A DNA stretch of 64,000 nucleotides from Streptomyces seoulensis (GTDB lineage: Bacteria > Actinomycetota > Actinomycetes > Streptomycetales > Streptomycetaceae), in the NCBI RefSeq assembly GCF_022846655.1, contig NZ_AP025667.1, positions 6,478,275 through 6,542,274 of the forward strand, in the 5' to 3' direction. The notes beneath the pieces were generated by a model that did no database searches, was not told the origin of the DNA, and saw only the letters and a program-made list of their open reading frames with translations. Numbering within the stretch: position 1 is the first letter of the stretch; every line of letters begins with the position of its first letter. Position numbers and translations under genes: made by a program. Shown one piece after another: positions 33,024-41,738 of this stretch.

Positions 33024-33995
33024 TCAGGGCCGCTCCACCGTCCTGAGGTACAGGTCCACGTAGCGGGCCACGTCGACGTCCAGCGCCACGTCGATGAGGG
33101 GTCGCGCGCGGGCGCCCTCGTGGATCTCGGACTCGCCGGGGCGGTGGCGGCGGTCGACGATCGTCTGGCCGCGGGCCGGACCGGGGGCGAGGCCGACCTC
33201 GACCGGGAGCGGGCGGGTGGTGAGCCCGGCGGGGTCGGCGACCGCGCAGACCGCGCCCGCGTCGCCCAGGCCGCCCGCCTCCTCGTCGTCGGGGGTGGTG
33301 CCGGGTGCGCTGGGACGGTGGGCGAGGAGGTCACCGGCGAGCCTGGCGCCCGGTTCGGCCGAGGCGCGCAGGCGGCGGACCTCGGTGCCGGGCACCACGA
33401 CCCGGCTGAACACGTCCAGCCCGTACATCGTGATCGGCACGTCGGCGGTGAGCAGGATCGCGGCCGCCTCCGGGTCGTGCCAGACGTTGAACTCCGCGAC
33501 CGGGGTGGCGTTGCCGACGCCGACCGCGCCGCCCATGAACACGATCCGCTCGATGTTGCCGGTCACCTCCGGGTGGGTGCGCAGCAGCAGGGCGATGTTG
33601 GTCAGGGGCGCGGTGGGGATCAGGGTCACCGGGCGCGGGGAGGCGAGGATCTCGCGGCGCAGCAGGGTGACGGCGTCCACGGCGGCCGGGGCGCGGGTGG
33701 GGGCGGGCAGGCCGAGGTCGCCCATTCCGTCGTGGCCGTGCACATGGCGGGCCGGGCGGGCGGGCTCCAGCAGCGGGCGTTCGGCGCCCCTGGCCACCGG
33801 GATGTCGGGGGCGCCGGCCCGCTCCAGCACGGTGAGGGTGTTGCGGACCACGCCGTCCACGTCCGTGTTCCCGGCCACGCAGGTCACCGCACGCAGGTCG
33901 AGTCCGGGATGGCGGACGGCGAGGAGCAGGGCGAGGGCGTCGTCGACGCCGGTGTCGCAGTCGATGATCACGGGAACGGCGGGCTGCTCGGCCAC
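33024..33995 (-). CDS. inosine/uridine-type nucleoside hydrolase
   Basis: 323 residues from GTG 33995 with CAGGAG 7 bases upstream. The Ca2+ site is VIIDCDTGVDDALALLLA (residues ~8-25), and NTDVDGVVRNT plus EFNVWHDPEAAAILL are also present. It would release the base from a nucleoside for salvage. In the C-terminal half, GLGDAGAVCAVADP stands where many relatives have a His-Asp pair (HD); the His is Gly here, so catalysis may differ. It probably shares a transcript with the GH13 gene. Confidence 0.85.
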   Translation of the reverse strand: MAEQPAVPVIIDCDTGVDDALALLLAVRHPGLDLRAVTCVAGNTDVDGVVRNTLTVLERAGAPDIPVARGAERPLLEPARPARHVHGHDGMGDLGLPAPTRAPAAVDAVTLLRREILASPRPVTLIPTAPLTNIALLLRTHPEVTGNIERIVFMGGAVGVGNATPVAEFNVWHDPEAAAILLTADVPITMYGLDVFSRVVVPGTEVRRLRASAEPGARLAGDLLAHRPSAPGTTPDDEEAGGLGDAGAVCAVADPAGLTTRPLPVEVGLAPGPARGQTIVDRRHRPGESEIHEGARARPLIDVALDVDVARYVDLYLRTVERP

Positions 33996-34167
33996 GGCGG
34001 ACTCCTGCGGGCGTACGGGCGTGTGGGCGTACGGACGCCTCGACCCTAGACGAGCGCCCGGCCGGTGGGCGGGGGTCTCACCCGAACGGACCGGAGCGCT
34101 GGTGGGCCGGGATCGCGGGTGTTGCCGTAGGAGCAGGCAGCGGCCGGAACGATCTGGAGGCACCCCG

Positions 34168-34956
34168 ATGACCGGAGGCATACGTACCCGCGGTTCGCGT
34201 GTCCTCCTGCCGATCGGCGGGCTGCTCGTGCTGAGCGGCTGCGCGACCCTCGGCCTGGAGCACCCGGCGACCGCGAAGTACCCGCTTCCCACGGTCGAGA
34301 AGCCCGCGGCCACCTCCGAGGCGGCGCCCAGCGGGAGTTCGGCGCTCACCGACGCGCAGGCGGAGGCGGCGCTCGTCACCGAGTCCGACCTGGGCTCCCC
34401 GTGGGCCGCGACGGGCGGCACGGCGACCTGGCGGGACGGCCTGCTGAAGGCGAGGTCCGAGGTGGCGGAGTGCCAGCGGCTGCTGGACGCGCTCTACTCC
34501 GACCAGGTGCTCGGCGCCCCGGCCCGCGTGGCCGTCGCCCTGGACGACCCCGCCTCCGAGGCCCAGCTCCGCTACCAGATCGGCGCCCGCCGGCCCGCCG
34601 ACGTGGACGCCGACCTGAAGTGGCTGGGGGAGATGCCGGCGAAGTGCGCGAGGTTCACGGCCACGACCCAGACCGGCCTGAGCGAGGACGTCCAGGTCTC
34701 AGGCCTCGCCCTCCCCGAGGTGGGTGACAGACGCCAGGGCCTGCGCCTCACCCTCACCGCCACCGACCCGGAGGACCCGGACGCCGGCGAGCAGAACCTC
34801 ACCCTGGAGCTGGCCGCCGTCCGCGTCGGCGAGGACGCCTTCGCCCTCACCAACGGCGGCCCCGGCGACGTCCCGAACGACGCGACCCAGGCGGCGGTGC
34901 AGATAGGGGCGCTGCGTCTGGCCGACGTCCGCAGACAGGGGCGGGCGCAGGTCTAG
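34168..34956 (+). CDS. lipoprotein of unknown function
   Basis: 262 residues from ATG 34168 with TGGAGG at 34155-34160. The lipobox LLVLSGC (Cys ~25) indicates a membrane-attached protein. The mature part begins with Pro/Thr/Ala-rich linker, then TDAQAEAALVTESDLGSPW (a PknH-like sensor-type start is possible) and KARSEVAECQRLLDAL with DADLKWLGEMPAKCARF, two cysteines likely paired. No assured family. Its stop shares CTAG with the convergent XRE-TPR gene. Confidence 0.75.
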   Translation: MTGGIRTRGSRVLLPIGGLLVLSGCATLGLEHPATAKYPLPTVEKPAATSEAAPSGSSALTDAQAEAALVTESDLGSPWAATGGTATWRDGLLKARSEVAECQRLLDALYSDQVLGAPARVAVALDDPASEAQLRYQIGARRPADVDADLKWLGEMPAKCARFTATTQTGLSEDVQVSGLALPEVGDRRQGLRLTLTATDPEDPDAGEQNLTLELAAVRVGEDAFALTNGGPGDVPNDATQAAVQIGALRLADVRRQGRAQV

Positions 34957-36296
34957 AACGGCGGGCCCGCCGGTGCGGGCCCCAGCGTCGTCGTGCCCGG
35001 AGTCGTGCGGTGGCCCAGGCCGGTCCGGTAGGCGTCCAGGGCCGCTTCCGTACGGCCCGTGCGGCGCAGGAGGTCGCCCAGGAGGCGGCAGAGGTCGGCC
35101 AGGTCGCCGGCGGCTCCGGCCCGTTCCAGGAGGCTCAGGGCGCGGACGTAGTGCTCCTCGGCGGAGTCCGTCTCGTGGGCGTCCTCCGCGATGATGCCGA
35201 GCAGGCGGTGGGCGGCGGCGGCGTGGACGGCGCCGCGTTCGGAGGAGAAGTCGCCGAGGACGCCGTCGAGGAGGGCGGCGGCCTCGGCGGGTCTGCCTCT
35301 ACGGTGCAGCACGTCGGCCAGTTCGACCGCGGCCTGGCTGCGGTACAGCGCCGCGCGGGTCTCGGCCAGCATGTCCAGCGCCTGCCGCAACTCCGCCTCG
35401 GCACGCTCCAGTTCGTCCGCCTGGGCGTGGACGTAGCCGCGCATCCAGTGGCAGTTGGCGAGTTCGGTGCGCAGCCGCAACTGGCGGTAGAGCCCGGCCG
35501 CCTTGGCGAGGGAGGCGTCGGCCTCGGCGTGCCGGCCCTCGGCGAGGAGCGTACGGGCGACCGAGCGGTGCATACGGGCGATCAGCGCGGGGTCGGCGGC
35601 GCGCGGGGCGAGGGCGAGCGCGAACTCGGCGGCCTGGGCGGCGCGGGCGTGGGCGCCCATGTCCATGTAGGGGCCGATGACGGCGGTGTAGAGGTGGAGC
35701 AGGGCGTCCGGGTCGTGCAGCCCGCCCCGGTTGAGTTCGTCGAGGGCCGTCTCCAGCAGGTAGACCGCGTACCGGATCTCCCCGGCCAGGTAGTGCGCCA
35801 CGGCGCGGCCGCGCAGCGCGGGTACCCGTACCGGGAGGGTCTCCTCGGACAGCCGCCCCTCCGCCTGCTCGAAGTGGTCCCGTGCCGCGTGGAGTTCGCC
35901 CGTCTCCAGCGCGCATTCGCCAAGTCCCAGCAGGGCTGCGGCCTGTTCGCGCACCAGGCCGTGCGCCTCGGCCTCGGCGAGCAGAGCCGCGTACCGCTCC
36001 ACCGCCTCCTCGGCCTGGCCGTCCGCGAGCACCCGCTGCGCCTCGGTCAGCCGCAGCCGCAGGGCGGTGGCGAGGTGGGCCGGCCGGCCCGAGGCCAGCT
36101 CGTCGAAGGTCACGCCGAGGCGGTCGGCGATGTGCCGGAGGGCGTCGTCGGAGGCGCGCACCCGGCCCGCCTCCAGGGTGGAGATGTAGGCGGGGGTGTA
36201 GGCCGGCTCGGCCAACTGTCGCTGCGTCATACCGCGTTCGGCGCGCAGTCGTTGCACCCGCCGCCCGACCACCTCCGGACCGTCCCGCTCCGGCAT
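34953..36296 (-). CDS. XRE-family regulator with TPR repeats
   Basis: 447 residues from ATG 36296 with GGGGAGG. An N-terminal XRE helix-turn-helix (RRVQRLRAERGMTQRQLAEPAYTPAYISTLEAGRV, residues ~10-45) is followed by about eight TPR-like helical pairs, for example AVERYAALLAEAEAHGLV and AARDHFEQAEGRL. This architecture is common among Streptomyces signalling regulators of development and secondary metabolism. Targets unknown. Stop shared with the lipoprotein gene. Confidence 0.88.
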   Translation of the reverse strand: MPERDGPEVVGRRVQRLRAERGMTQRQLAEPAYTPAYISTLEAGRVRASDDALRHIADRLGVTFDELASGRPAHLATALRLRLTEAQRVLADGQAEEAVERYAALLAEAEAHGLVREQAAALLGLGECALETGELHAARDHFEQAEGRLSEETLPVRVPALRGRAVAHYLAGEIRYAVYLLETALDELNRGGLHDPDALLHLYTAVIGPYMDMGAHARAAQAAEFALALAPRAADPALIARMHRSVARTLLAEGRHAEADASLAKAAGLYRQLRLRTELANCHWMRGYVHAQADELERAEAELRQALDMLAETRAALYRSQAAVELADVLHRRGRPAEAAALLDGVLGDFSSERGAVHAAAAHRLLGIIAEDAHETDSAEEHYVRALSLLERAGAAGDLADLCRLLGDLLRRTGRTEAALDAYRTGLGHRTTPGTTTLGPAPAGPPF

Positions 36297-36406
36297 GCCC
36301 GTGCCTCCCCAACTCCCTTGATGCCTCTTGTCGTTCGGGTCTCGCAGCCCTAGGTTAAACGGCGGCTCAAGTCCGCTTGACTCGTCGCTGATGTTGCGAG
36401 GTCGCC

Positions 36407-36610
36407 GTGCCAGGACGCTCCCCCGCCCCCGTCGCACGCCCCCATGCACCCGCCCGTACCCGGCGCCGCCCGGCGGCCGCCACCCCGCTCGCCAGAGGCG
36501 TCGCCGCGGCCGTGGTGGCCGTCGTCGCCCTCGTCACCGCCGCCAACGCGGGGCCCGCCCGCGCCTCGGACACCGCCCCGGCACCGGTCGCCCGGCACGC
36601 CCAGCCCTGA
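36407..36610 (+). CDS. small secreted or membrane peptide, hypothetical
   Basis: 67 residues from GTG 36407 with GCGAGG about 6 bases upstream. It has a basic Pro-rich start, one hydrophobic stretch (RGVAAAVVAVVALVTAANAG) that could be a signal peptide or anchor, and a short tail ASDTAPAPVARHAQP. It is followed by a terminator, which supports transcription. Opposite-strand reading is less plausible. No family known. Confidence 0.45.
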   Translation: MPGRSPAPVARPHAPARTRRRPAAATPLARGVAAAVVAVVALVTAANAGPARASDTAPAPVARHAQP

Positions 36611-36637
36611 GCGCCGGAGATCTCCGGCAACCCCAAC

Positions 36638-36659
36638 ACCCCTTGACGCAAGGGGTTTT
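36638..36659 (+). terminator. intrinsic terminator with T tract
   Basis: ACCCCTTG (36638-36645) pairs with CAAGGGGT (36649-36656), followed by TTT. A perfect palindrome GCCGGAGATCTCCGGC lies just upstream at 36613-36628. Confidence 0.75.
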
Positions 36660-36755
36660 CCCGTCTGCCCCGAGTAAAAAACCGCCCCAGGCCGGGTCGC
36701 CAATCCCCGCAAACCCCACCAATAGACCGGTTGTACGGGAGTGGAATATCTCACC

Positions 36756-36768
36756 GTCAACAGTTGAC
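36756..36768. promoter_or_regulatory. palindrome overlapping a TTGACA box upstream of the LCP gene
   Basis: GTCAAC-A-GTTGAC is a perfect 13-base palindrome; TTGACA at 36764-36769 overlaps its right half and could be a -35 hexamer. No well-spaced -10 is seen, so this could be an operator rather than a promoter. Confidence 0.4.
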
Positions 36769-36895
36769 AGCGGACCACGCCATTAGGGTGAGCGCGATCC
36801 GGCCTGGCCCACGCCCACAGCGCACCGCCCGGCCGCTGAACGGGGATCTCTTTTCGGTGGCCGGGGTCGGGGCCAGGGGTGGAAGGGCACGGGGG

Positions 36896-38446
36896 ATGAC
36901 GGGTAGCAGCCTGCGCGCGGAGGACACCGAGGCACCGGACGACGCCGCGAGCGAGACCGTCGAACCGCCCAGGAGACGCGCGAGACGCGTGCTGCGCTGG
37001 ACCGCGCTGGCCCTGGCCCTGCTGCTGCTCGGGACCGCCACCGCCGGCTACCTCTACTACCGGCACCTCAACCACAACCTCGCCAAGGCCCCGCTGAACC
37101 TCGGCGACAGCCCCCGGCCCTCGGCCACCCCGGACGCGGCGGGCCGTACCCCGCTGAACATCCTGCTGATCGGCTCGGACAGCCGGAACACCGCAGACGA
37201 CCTCGAACTCGGCGGTTCCAGGGGCGATGTGGGCCGGCCCCCGCTGGCGGACGTGCAGATGCTGCTGCACGTGTCGGCGGACCGGGACGACATGTCGGTG
37301 ATCAGCCTGCCCCGCGACACCATGATCCCGATGCCCCGGTGCACCGACCCCGTCACGAAGAAGGTCTACCCGGAGCTGAGCCTGGCGATGGCGAACGAGT
37401 CGCTGGGCAGGGGCGGCCCCGGCTGCACGGTGGCCACCTGGATGCGGCTCACCGGCATCCCCGTCGACCACTTCATGATGGTCGACTTCTCCGGCGTGGT
37501 GGACATGGCCGACGCCATCGGGGGCGTCCCGGTCTGCGTCGAGGAGAACGTCTGGTCGCACACCACCAGCGGCCACGGCTCCGGCCTCAAGCTGGCGGCG
37601 GGCACCCATCCGGTCAAGGGCAAGCAGGCGCTGCAGTGGCTGCGCACCCGCTACGGCTTCGAGGACGGCACCGACATCGGCCGCACCCACGCCCAGCACA
37701 TGTACATGAACTCGATGGTCCGCCAGCTCCGCGCGAACGCCACCCTCGGCAACCCGGCCGAGATGCGGCGGCTCGCGGAGGCGGCGACCAGCGCGCTCAC
37801 CGTCGACGAGGGACTCGGCACCGTGAAGGAGCTGTACGACCTGTCGATGGAGCTCCAGCGGGTGCCCACCGACCGGATCACCATGACCACGCTGCCCACC
37901 ACCCCGTGGGCGCAGGACCGCAACCGCCTGGTGCCCGCGACCGAGGACGCCGACAAGCTCGTCTCGATGGTCCGCGACGACGTCCCGCTGGACGGGCGCG
38001 AGACCAAGCAGCCGAAACCGAAGGCGACCGACCCGGCCGCGCCCGCCGCCGACCTCGCGGTGCGGGTCCGCAACGGCACCGGCGCGGGCTTGGAGTCCCC
38101 GGCGCCCGACCGCGCCAGATCGGTCGTGGAGATCCTGCGCGAGGAGGGCTTCACCCGGACCACCGCCGACGACGCGGCCGCCGACGAGCCCGGCACCTCC
38201 GTGCTCTACTCGGGCACCTCGCTGAAGGGCGACGCGCTGGCGGTGGCCGGGGCCCTGGGCATCCCGGCCGCACGGGTCCGCGAGGTGGAGGACGCCCAGG
38301 ACGTGACGCTGGTCGTGGGCGCCGACTGGCCCTCGGGGGACCGGTTCCCGGAGCCGAAGAAGCGCGCGGTCCCGAAGACGGCGGCCGTGCTCAGCGGGGC
38401 CACGACGGACGCCTGTATGAAGATCCAGAAGGGCTTCACCTGGTAA
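36896..38446 (+). CDS. LCP (LytR-CpsA-Psr) family cell-wall ligase with LytR C-terminal domain
   Basis: 516 residues from ATG 36896. A short cytoplasmic part, one membrane helix (about 34-54), then the LCP catalytic domain with LNILLIGSDSR, VISLPRDTMIP, and RYGFEDGTDIGRTHAQHMY, the Asp/Arg residues that bind polyprenyl pyrophosphate. It should attach teichoic-acid-like or other anionic polymers to peptidoglycan. Residues ~375-470 form a LytR_C domain (LAVRVRNGTGAGLESPAPDRARSVVEILREEGF). Likely controlled through the palindrome at 36756-36768 (inference). Confidence 0.94.
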   Translation: MTGSSLRAEDTEAPDDAASETVEPPRRRARRVLRWTALALALLLLGTATAGYLYYRHLNHNLAKAPLNLGDSPRPSATPDAAGRTPLNILLIGSDSRNTADDLELGGSRGDVGRPPLADVQMLLHVSADRDDMSVISLPRDTMIPMPRCTDPVTKKVYPELSLAMANESLGRGGPGCTVATWMRLTGIPVDHFMMVDFSGVVDMADAIGGVPVCVEENVWSHTTSGHGSGLKLAAGTHPVKGKQALQWLRTRYGFEDGTDIGRTHAQHMYMNSMVRQLRANATLGNPAEMRRLAEAATSALTVDEGLGTVKELYDLSMELQRVPTDRITMTTLPTTPWAQDRNRLVPATEDADKLVSMVRDDVPLDGRETKQPKPKATDPAAPAADLAVRVRNGTGAGLESPAPDRARSVVEILREEGFTRTTADDAAADEPGTSVLYSGTSLKGDALAVAGALGIPAARVREVEDAQDVTLVVGADWPSGDRFPEPKKRAVPKTAAVLSGATTDACMKIQKGFTW

Positions 38447-38633
38447 ATGGCGGGTGACGTTGTCAGTGACATGACCTACCCTTTGCTCACTCGCCGCACG
38501 AGGCACACAGATCACACACATCACGCGCGACCCATGTGACGGTCCGTGTGACGCACCAGGCGCACCGGGGACCCACCGCGCCGTGCCCGTCCGGCTTCCG
38601 ACTCCGCATTCGTTCCGGGGGGTTCGAATCAGC

Positions 38634-40604
38634 GTGCGTATGCGCACCCGCTCCACCGCCACCGCTCTCGCGGTGCTCTTCAGCTCGGCGGCCCTCGCGG
38701 CCGCCCCCGCCCACGCCGACACCGTCGCGCCGCTGCCGGTCAAGTCGACCGGCACGGTCGTGGTGGACGGCGTCCACCAGCGGGTCTTCCTCAGCGACCC
38801 GGCCGGCGGCAAGATCGTCGTCACCGACTACCGGGGCACGGTCGTCAAGCAGCTCACCGCCCTGCCCGGCGTCCTCGGCCTGGAACTGTCCGCCGACTCC
38901 GCCACCCTGTACGCGGCGGTCCCCGGCGGCACCGACGCGATCGTCGCCATCGACACCGCGACCGCCACCGAGTCCGCCCGCTACCCCGTGGGCGACATCG
39001 ACCCCAAGTACCCGGCCCTCGCCGGCGGCAAGCTCTGGTTCGGCTACGACTCCGACGCCACCGTCGCCCACGGCAACATCGGCTCCGTCGACCTCACCGC
39101 GCCCGAGCACCCGGTCGCCCTGACCCAGGATCCGGAGAGTTTCTGGTACTCCGCGCCCATGCTGGACGGCGCGGCCGGCACCCTGGTCGCGGGCATCCCC
39201 TCGCAGAGCCCGTCCGAACTCGGCGCGTACGACGTCTCGTCCGGCACGCTCACCCGCACCGCCCACCGGTCCGTGGACGGCGCCAACCTGCGCGACCTCG
39301 CCATCACGCCCGACGCCCAGCACCTCGTGGTGGCCAGCGGATACCCGTACCACCAGGCGGTGTACAGCACGGCCGACCTGGCGGACGACGGCCAGTACCC
39401 CGCCAACGCCTACCCGAACGCCGTGGACATCGCCCCCGACGGTTCGGTGGCGGCGGGCATCGACGGCGCGTACGAGCCCGACGTCTACGTGTTCAAGCCG
39501 GGGCAGCGCACCACGGTGCGGGAGTACGACTTCGGGGCGAGCGACCAGCTCCTCGCGGACGCCGGACTCGCCTGGGCGCCCGACACCTCCCGCCTCTTCG
39601 CGGTCAGCCACGACTACGACGGCGCCTACCGGCTGCGCGTGCTGGAGGGCCCCACCAAGGCCGTCACCACGGTCACCGCCGACGCCCCGGCCACCGCGAC
39701 CCGCGCCCAGAAGCTCACCGTCAAGGGCAAGGTGACCTCCAAGGCCGCGCTCCCGGCCGGGACCCGGCTCAGCGTCACCCGCACCGACCTGGAGTCCCCC
39801 AAGGGCAAGGCGCTCCCCCAGGTCACCGCGAAGGCCGACGGCACCTACTCCTTCACCGACACCCCGCCGGCGGGCGGCAAGGTCACGTACAAGGTGTCGT
39901 ACGCGGGCGACGCCGCCCACACAGCGGCCTCCGTCAGCGACAGCGTGACCGTCTCCCGGGCCAAGGCGTCGCTGTCGCTGAACAACAACGGCAAGAGCTA
40001 CTCCTACGGCCAGGACGTGAAGTTCACGGCCCACCTGGGGAAGACCTACAAGAACCGCACGGTGGAGATCTGGGCCGACCCCTACGGCGGCGACAAGCCG
40101 GACAAGCTGGTGAAGTCCGGGAAGGTCAACTCGCACGGCGACCTCGCCGTCACCCTCGACCTGCGCCGGGACACCAAGATCACCGCGAAGTTCACCGGTG
40201 ACGCGCGCACCGCGACGGCTAGCACCACCAGCACCGTCTGGACCCGCGTCAGCGTGTCGACCTCGGTCTCGGGGCAGTACAAGTCCGCGAAGTCCTGGGG
40301 CCAGACCTACGCCTACGTCCACCGGTCCAAGGACCCGCGCTTCATCACGAAGATGCCGTACTACTCCGGCCGTTCGCACCGCCTGGAGATCCAGGTCTAC
40401 TACCAGGGCACCTGGTACGACGCCGGGTCCCAGTACTTCAAGCTGGGCACGAACGGAGTCTCCGAGGTGCGCTACACCGGCGACCACGGCCAGGAGGTGG
40501 GCTACCGGCAGCGGGTGCGCTCGTCGTACATCAACGGCAGCTCCGGCGACAGCGTGAACTCCACCACCCACGGCGCCTGGAAGTACTTCACTTTCACCAA
40601 GTGA
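38634..40604 (+). CDS. secreted beta-propeller plus Ig-like protein
   Basis: 656 residues from GTG 38634 (ATG 38640 also possible). Signal peptide: ALAVLFSSAALAAAPAHA. Residues ~35-335 are a YncE-like propeller made of repeated strands such as VFLSDPAGGKIVVTDYRG. Residues ~340-545 have Ig-like beta repeats (VTADAPATATRAQKLTVKGKVTS and KASLSLNNNGKSYSYGQDVKF). The C-terminus is aromatic (GSQYFKLGTNGVSEVRYTG). It is exported and may bind sugars or surfaces; role unknown. Stops 2 bp before the convergent gene's stop. Confidence 0.82.
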   Translation: MRMRTRSTATALAVLFSSAALAAAPAHADTVAPLPVKSTGTVVVDGVHQRVFLSDPAGGKIVVTDYRGTVVKQLTALPGVLGLELSADSATLYAAVPGGTDAIVAIDTATATESARYPVGDIDPKYPALAGGKLWFGYDSDATVAHGNIGSVDLTAPEHPVALTQDPESFWYSAPMLDGAAGTLVAGIPSQSPSELGAYDVSSGTLTRTAHRSVDGANLRDLAITPDAQHLVVASGYPYHQAVYSTADLADDGQYPANAYPNAVDIAPDGSVAAGIDGAYEPDVYVFKPGQRTTVREYDFGASDQLLADAGLAWAPDTSRLFAVSHDYDGAYRLRVLEGPTKAVTTVTADAPATATRAQKLTVKGKVTSKAALPAGTRLSVTRTDLESPKGKALPQVTAKADGTYSFTDTPPAGGKVTYKVSYAGDAAHTAASVSDSVTVSRAKASLSLNNNGKSYSYGQDVKFTAHLGKTYKNRTVEIWADPYGGDKPDKLVKSGKVNSHGDLAVTLDLRRDTKITAKFTGDARTATASTTSTVWTRVSVSTSVSGQYKSAKSWGQTYAYVHRSKDPRFITKMPYYSGRSHRLEIQVYYQGTWYDAGSQYFKLGTNGVSEVRYTGDHGQEVGYRQRVRSSYINGSSGDSVNSTTHGAWKYFTFTK

Positions 40605-40606
40605 GT

Positions 40607-41656
40607 TCAGCCATGCTGGAGTTGCTCCAGCCTGGCCCGCACGTCGCCCAGGGCGCCCTCGCGGCGTCCTGGCACGCGTAGCCGCAACTCCACCAGTTGG
40701 GGGCCGAGTTCACGGGCCCGTACCGCGTCCTCGATGCGCCCCCACTGGTGGTGGGCGCGGTCCACCGCCGACTCCACGGCGGGCGCGTCGGGGGCGTGGC
40801 CCGAGGCCAGCCGGAACCCGGCCACCCGCAGCCAGGCGCGGCAGCTCCGCACCGGGTCACCCGCGAACATCGCCAGGTCGGCCCGGACCTCCGCCCAGTG
40901 CAGGGCGTCCTCGGAAGCGGGACCGTGCTCCCGTACCGCCGCCTCCTGGTGCCGGGCGGCCAGCCGGTCGGCCTCGGCGTGCCGGCCCGCCCGCACGGCT
41001 GCGCTCAGCGCGGCGTGCGGATCCCCGGCGTCGGGCGCGGTGAGCACCAGGTTCGACGGCAGCTCGCCCGCGATCCGGTCCAGCGCCCGGCGGTGCAGCT
41101 CCGCGAGCGGCGGCCGGTGCCCGCTGCGCAGCAGCGCCGCCACCGCCCGCATGTACGTCGGCTCCGCGACCTTGCGCCACCCCGGCGGCGGCGCGATCCG
41201 GCCGTGCACGACGGCCGTACGGCCCGAGTCCAGCGGGCGTCCGGCCAGGTCCGCCCAGGTCTCGGTGTCCGCGTGCAGGTCCAGCAGCAGATGGGTGGTC
41301 CCGGCCGGGCGCAGCCGCAGCTCGTCCTTGAGCCAGTGCCAGGGCAGCGCGGTGTAGCGGGCGGTGGCCGGCGTGGTGCGGGCCAGCGCCAGATGGGGCA
41401 GCCGCTGGCGCCGGTCGAGCAGCAGTTGGCCGGTGACGTACACGGTCAGCGGGCCGGACGCGGCGGCGGCCGCGCGCAGCCGGGTCAGCACGCCCTGCGG
41501 GTCGAGGGGGTCGGCGAGTTCGACCACGTTCGCGGTGTCGGTGCCCGCCAGCACCGACGGCGCGACGGCGCCCAGCACGGGCAGCACGGCCGCCGCGTCC
41601 ACCAGGCGGCCCCGGCCCAGCGGCGCGGCCGCGAGCAGCAGCACGGTTCCGGGCAT
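40607..41656 (-). CDS. protein with degenerate caspase-like fold, unknown function
   Basis: 349 residues from ATG 41656 with GGGAGGTAAGG. The N-terminal ~190 residues show the order of a caspase-like protease: LTVYVTGQLLLDRRQR where active relatives have YxxGHG, then LPWHWLKDELRL and THLLLDLHADTE where active relatives have VLDCCxSG. The catalytic His and Cys are absent. The C-terminal half is helical and TPR-like (AAVRAGRHAEADRLAARHQEAAVREHGP). If the fold is right it is a pseudo-protease. It could also be an unrelated alpha/beta protein. Confidence 0.5.
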   Translation of the reverse strand: MPGTVLLLAAAPLGRGRLVDAAAVLPVLGAVAPSVLAGTDTANVVELADPLDPQGVLTRLRAAAAASGPLTVYVTGQLLLDRRQRLPHLALARTTPATARYTALPWHWLKDELRLRPAGTTHLLLDLHADTETWADLAGRPLDSGRTAVVHGRIAPPPGWRKVAEPTYMRAVAALLRSGHRPPLAELHRRALDRIAGELPSNLVLTAPDAGDPHAALSAAVRAGRHAEADRLAARHQEAAVREHGPASEDALHWAEVRADLAMFAGDPVRSCRAWLRVAGFRLASGHAPDAPAVESAVDRAHHQWGRIEDAVRARELGPQLVELRLRVPGRREGALGDVRARLEQLQHG

Positions 41657-41738
41657 CGCCCTTACCTCCCCCTGTGGTCCACCGGCCAGGTTCGCCGGTC
41701 AGCCTGCACCGTAACCGCTGGGGGCGGGCGTGCGGGCC

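Noticed and set aside
36367..36651. Minus-strand small frame opposite the 67-residue peptide
   Set aside because: No ribosome site or sensible hydrophobic segment; the plus-strand frame has a start, a signal-like helix and a terminator.
38487..40571. Long minus-strand frame over the propeller/Ig protein
   Set aside because: Val/Gly/Arg-rich mirror translation with no start context; the plus-strand protein has a signal peptide and repeated strands.
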